Source: an uncultured Eubacteriales bacterium (GTDB lineage Bacteria; Bacillota; Clostridia; Oscillospirales; CAG-272). Taken from it: DNA of 5,013 bases. The DNA lies in NCBI GenBank assembly GCA_934462885.1, contig CAKSJC010000142.1, forward strand, positions 1 to 5,013, written 5' to 3'. Each line of letters begins with the position of its first letter. Position 1 is the first letter of the stretch. Below the pieces are notes generated by a model. That model saw only the letters and a list, made by a program, of their open reading frames with translations, had not been told where the DNA came from and ran no database searches. Of this stretch, positions 3,746 through 5,013 are shown piece by piece. A program made the translations under genes and the position numbers.

Positions 3746-5013
3746 TCATTCTTTACCAAGAGGATAGTAAAAATTTTTATATCTCTCGTATTTTTCGTTA
3801 TAGAATTCCACATTTTCGGGTATGGGAACATCCGTAAGTATCGGCTTTATCATGGAGAGAGCGGCTTCGGAAAGCGTAGAGTAAAGCCCCGCGCCGTAAG
3901 CGGCTATCATAGCGGCTCCGACGCAGCCCGTGTCGGGTTCGGCTGTTACTGAAATTTCGCAGTTGGTGATATCGCGCACGAGTCCTCTCCAAAGGGAACT
4001 GTGTGCGGTACGTCCCGTCATGATGAGTTTTTTTGTCGGGCATCCGGATTTTGCAAATTCTTCGAGTACGGTGCGGACTTCAAAAGCAACTCCTTCCATG
4101 AGTGCGCGAGCTATATCGTATCTGTCGTTTTCAAGAGTAAGACCGAGAATACCTGCGGGAAGATTTTTTCCTATGTTCGGAAAACCGCATCCTGCGAGAT
4201 ACGGACGAAAGAGAAGATTTTTCGCACTGTCGCGTCTGTCCTCGGCGTTTTTGTCTATAACGGCATAGTCGTCTCCTATGATACTTTTGTACCACTTGAG
4301 AGCGCTTCCCGCACTTACGAGAGAACCCATAGCGCCGTAAAGTCCGTCGATCGGATGAACGCCGGGAGCAATACCGCTGTCGCTGTAAATAAGACGGTCG
4401 AGCACTCCTAAAACTACCCACGTCGTTCCGGTTGCAACGAGCATATCGGAAATTTTTATAGCGCCCGAGCCGAGAGAAGAAGCATACTGATCGTGTGCGC
4501 CGTTATATACCTCGGTTTTTTCGGAAAGTCCGAGAGCCTCGGCGGCTTCTCTTGTTAAGTTTCCGACTTTCGCACCTGCGGGGAGAACAGACGGAAGTTT
4601 GTCCTCGTCAATACCTGCCGCTGCAAGGAGTTCCGGTTCGTATTTCTTTGTTTTGAGGTTCAGCAGCATACGTATGGCGGCGTTTGACGGATCGGTAACG
4701 TTGTTTCCGGTCAGACGACAGTTCATGTATTCGAGAGTGGTTGGAAACGAGTACGCTGCGTCGAATGTCTTCGGCATATTTCTTTTTAACCAAAGAAGTT
4801 TAGGAAGATCGCATGAGCAATCGAGATCCCAGCCTGTGTAGTGATATAACTTGTCGCGGCCGATCAGATTTGCGAGCTCGTAAGCTTCTGCTTCCGAACG
4901 CTGATCCATCCAGGTGATGACGGGCATTATTGGTTTGAAATCGCGGTCGACAGCTGTCATGCTTGCTCCCTGAGTTGAAAGAGACAGCGCGCAGATTATG
5001 GAAGCGTCTATGT
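3746..5013 (-). CDS. FGGY-family carbohydrate kinase (N-terminus beyond the window)
   Basis: The frame stays open to the right edge, giving 421 visible residues. FGGY kinases are usually about 490-510, so roughly 70-90 N-terminal residues, including the first phosphate loop, are missing. They transfer the ATP gamma-phosphate to a ketose, aldose or polyol. Visible landmarks, numbered from the first full codon, are the LSTQGASM strand (7-14, like the xylulokinase LSGQMHG), WMDQRSEAEA at 34-43, GAHDQY at 171-176 with the catalytic-base Asp at 174, the ATGTT phosphate loop at 193-197, LMEGVAFEVR at 304-313 (second FGGY signature), and TGRTAHSSLW at 332-341 followed by GCVGAAMIAAYGAG (adenosine-binding region, normally GGGAxSxxW). 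The Gly-Arg-Thr in that last motif is unusual. The ATG at 4960 is internal to the fold, not the start. The substrate cannot be read from these motifs; a pentulose, tetrulose or polyol is plausible given the isomerases downstream. It ends with TGA, 84 bases before the DUF4432 start. Confidence 0.94.
   Translation of the reverse strand, partial: IDASIICALSLSTQGASMTAVDRDFKPIMPVITWMDQRSEAEAYELANLIGRDKLYHYTGWDLDCSCDLPKLLWLKRNMPKTFDAAYSFPTTLEYMNCRLTGNNVTDPSNAAIRMLLNLKTKKYEPELLAAAGIDEDKLPSVLPAGAKVGNLTREAAEALGLSEKTEVYNGAHDQYASSLGSGAIKISDMLVATGTTWVVLGVLDRLIYSDSGIAPGVHPIDGLYGAMGSLVSAGSALKWYKSIIGDDYAVIDKNAEDRRDSAKNLLFRPYLAGCGFPNIGKNLPAGILGLTLENDRYDIARALMEGVAFEVRTVLEEFAKSGCPTKKLIMTGRTAHSSLWRGLVRDITNCEISVTAEPDTGCVGAAMIAAYGAGLYSTLSEAALSMIKPILTDVPIPENVEFYNEKYERYKNFYYPLGKE

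Noticed and set aside
4958..4960. ATG as the kinase start
   Set aside because: The in-frame codons upstream to the window edge encode the LSTQGAS strand typical of FGGY kinases, so this Met is internal and the gene is cut by the window edge.
1..5013. CRISPR array, insertion sequence, tRNA or rRNA
   Set aside because: No regularly spaced direct repeats, transposase frame, terminal inverted repeats or cloverleaf-like sequence were seen; genes fill almost the whole window.

Overview
The window is one tightly packed block of six genes, all read from the minus strand (right to left), ending in a strong intrinsic terminator at the left edge. No gene on the plus strand is supported. Base composition is intermediate, ribosome binding sites are AGGAG-like at sensible spacing, and GTG starts are in use. 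The protein content fits a Firmicute of the Clostridia (Oscillospirales/Lachnospirales-like, possibly gut-derived). That placement is an inference from style and is not proven by any marker gene.

In transcription order the genes are: (1) an FGGY-family carbohydrate kinase whose N-terminus lies beyond the right edge (3746-5013); (2) a DUF4432 protein of the aldose-epimerase/mutarotase fold (2657-3661); (3) a short, archaeal-type triose-phosphate-isomerase homologue (1831-2541); (4) a YjbQ/UPF0047 protein (1317-1811); (5) a SIS-domain sugar-phosphate isomerase of the KdsD/GutQ type without CBS domains (706-1302); (6) a second, longer YjbQ/UPF0047 protein (58-678). A perfect hairpin followed by a U-tract closes the unit (4-44). 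The last four genes are separated by only 14-27 bases. The two larger gaps (2542-2656 and 3662-3745) hold palindromes and possible internal promoters.

Taken together this looks like a sugar-utilisation operon: a mutarotase-like protein to handle the free sugar, a kinase to phosphorylate it, and two isomerase-fold enzymes (TIM and SIS) for the sugar phosphate. What is unusual is that two diverged YjbQ paralogues flank the SIS gene. YjbQ proteins have no firmly established physiological reaction; a weak thiamine-phosphate synthase activity has been reported for E. coli YjbQ. No thiamine gene or TPP riboswitch is visible here, and no aldolase or dehydrogenase lies within the window. The operon is therefore a good candidate for an uncharacterised sugar-phosphate pathway in which the YjbQ pair supplies a missing step. 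The SIS and TIM proteins both depart from the classical active-site residues of their families, which also points to a non-standard substrate.
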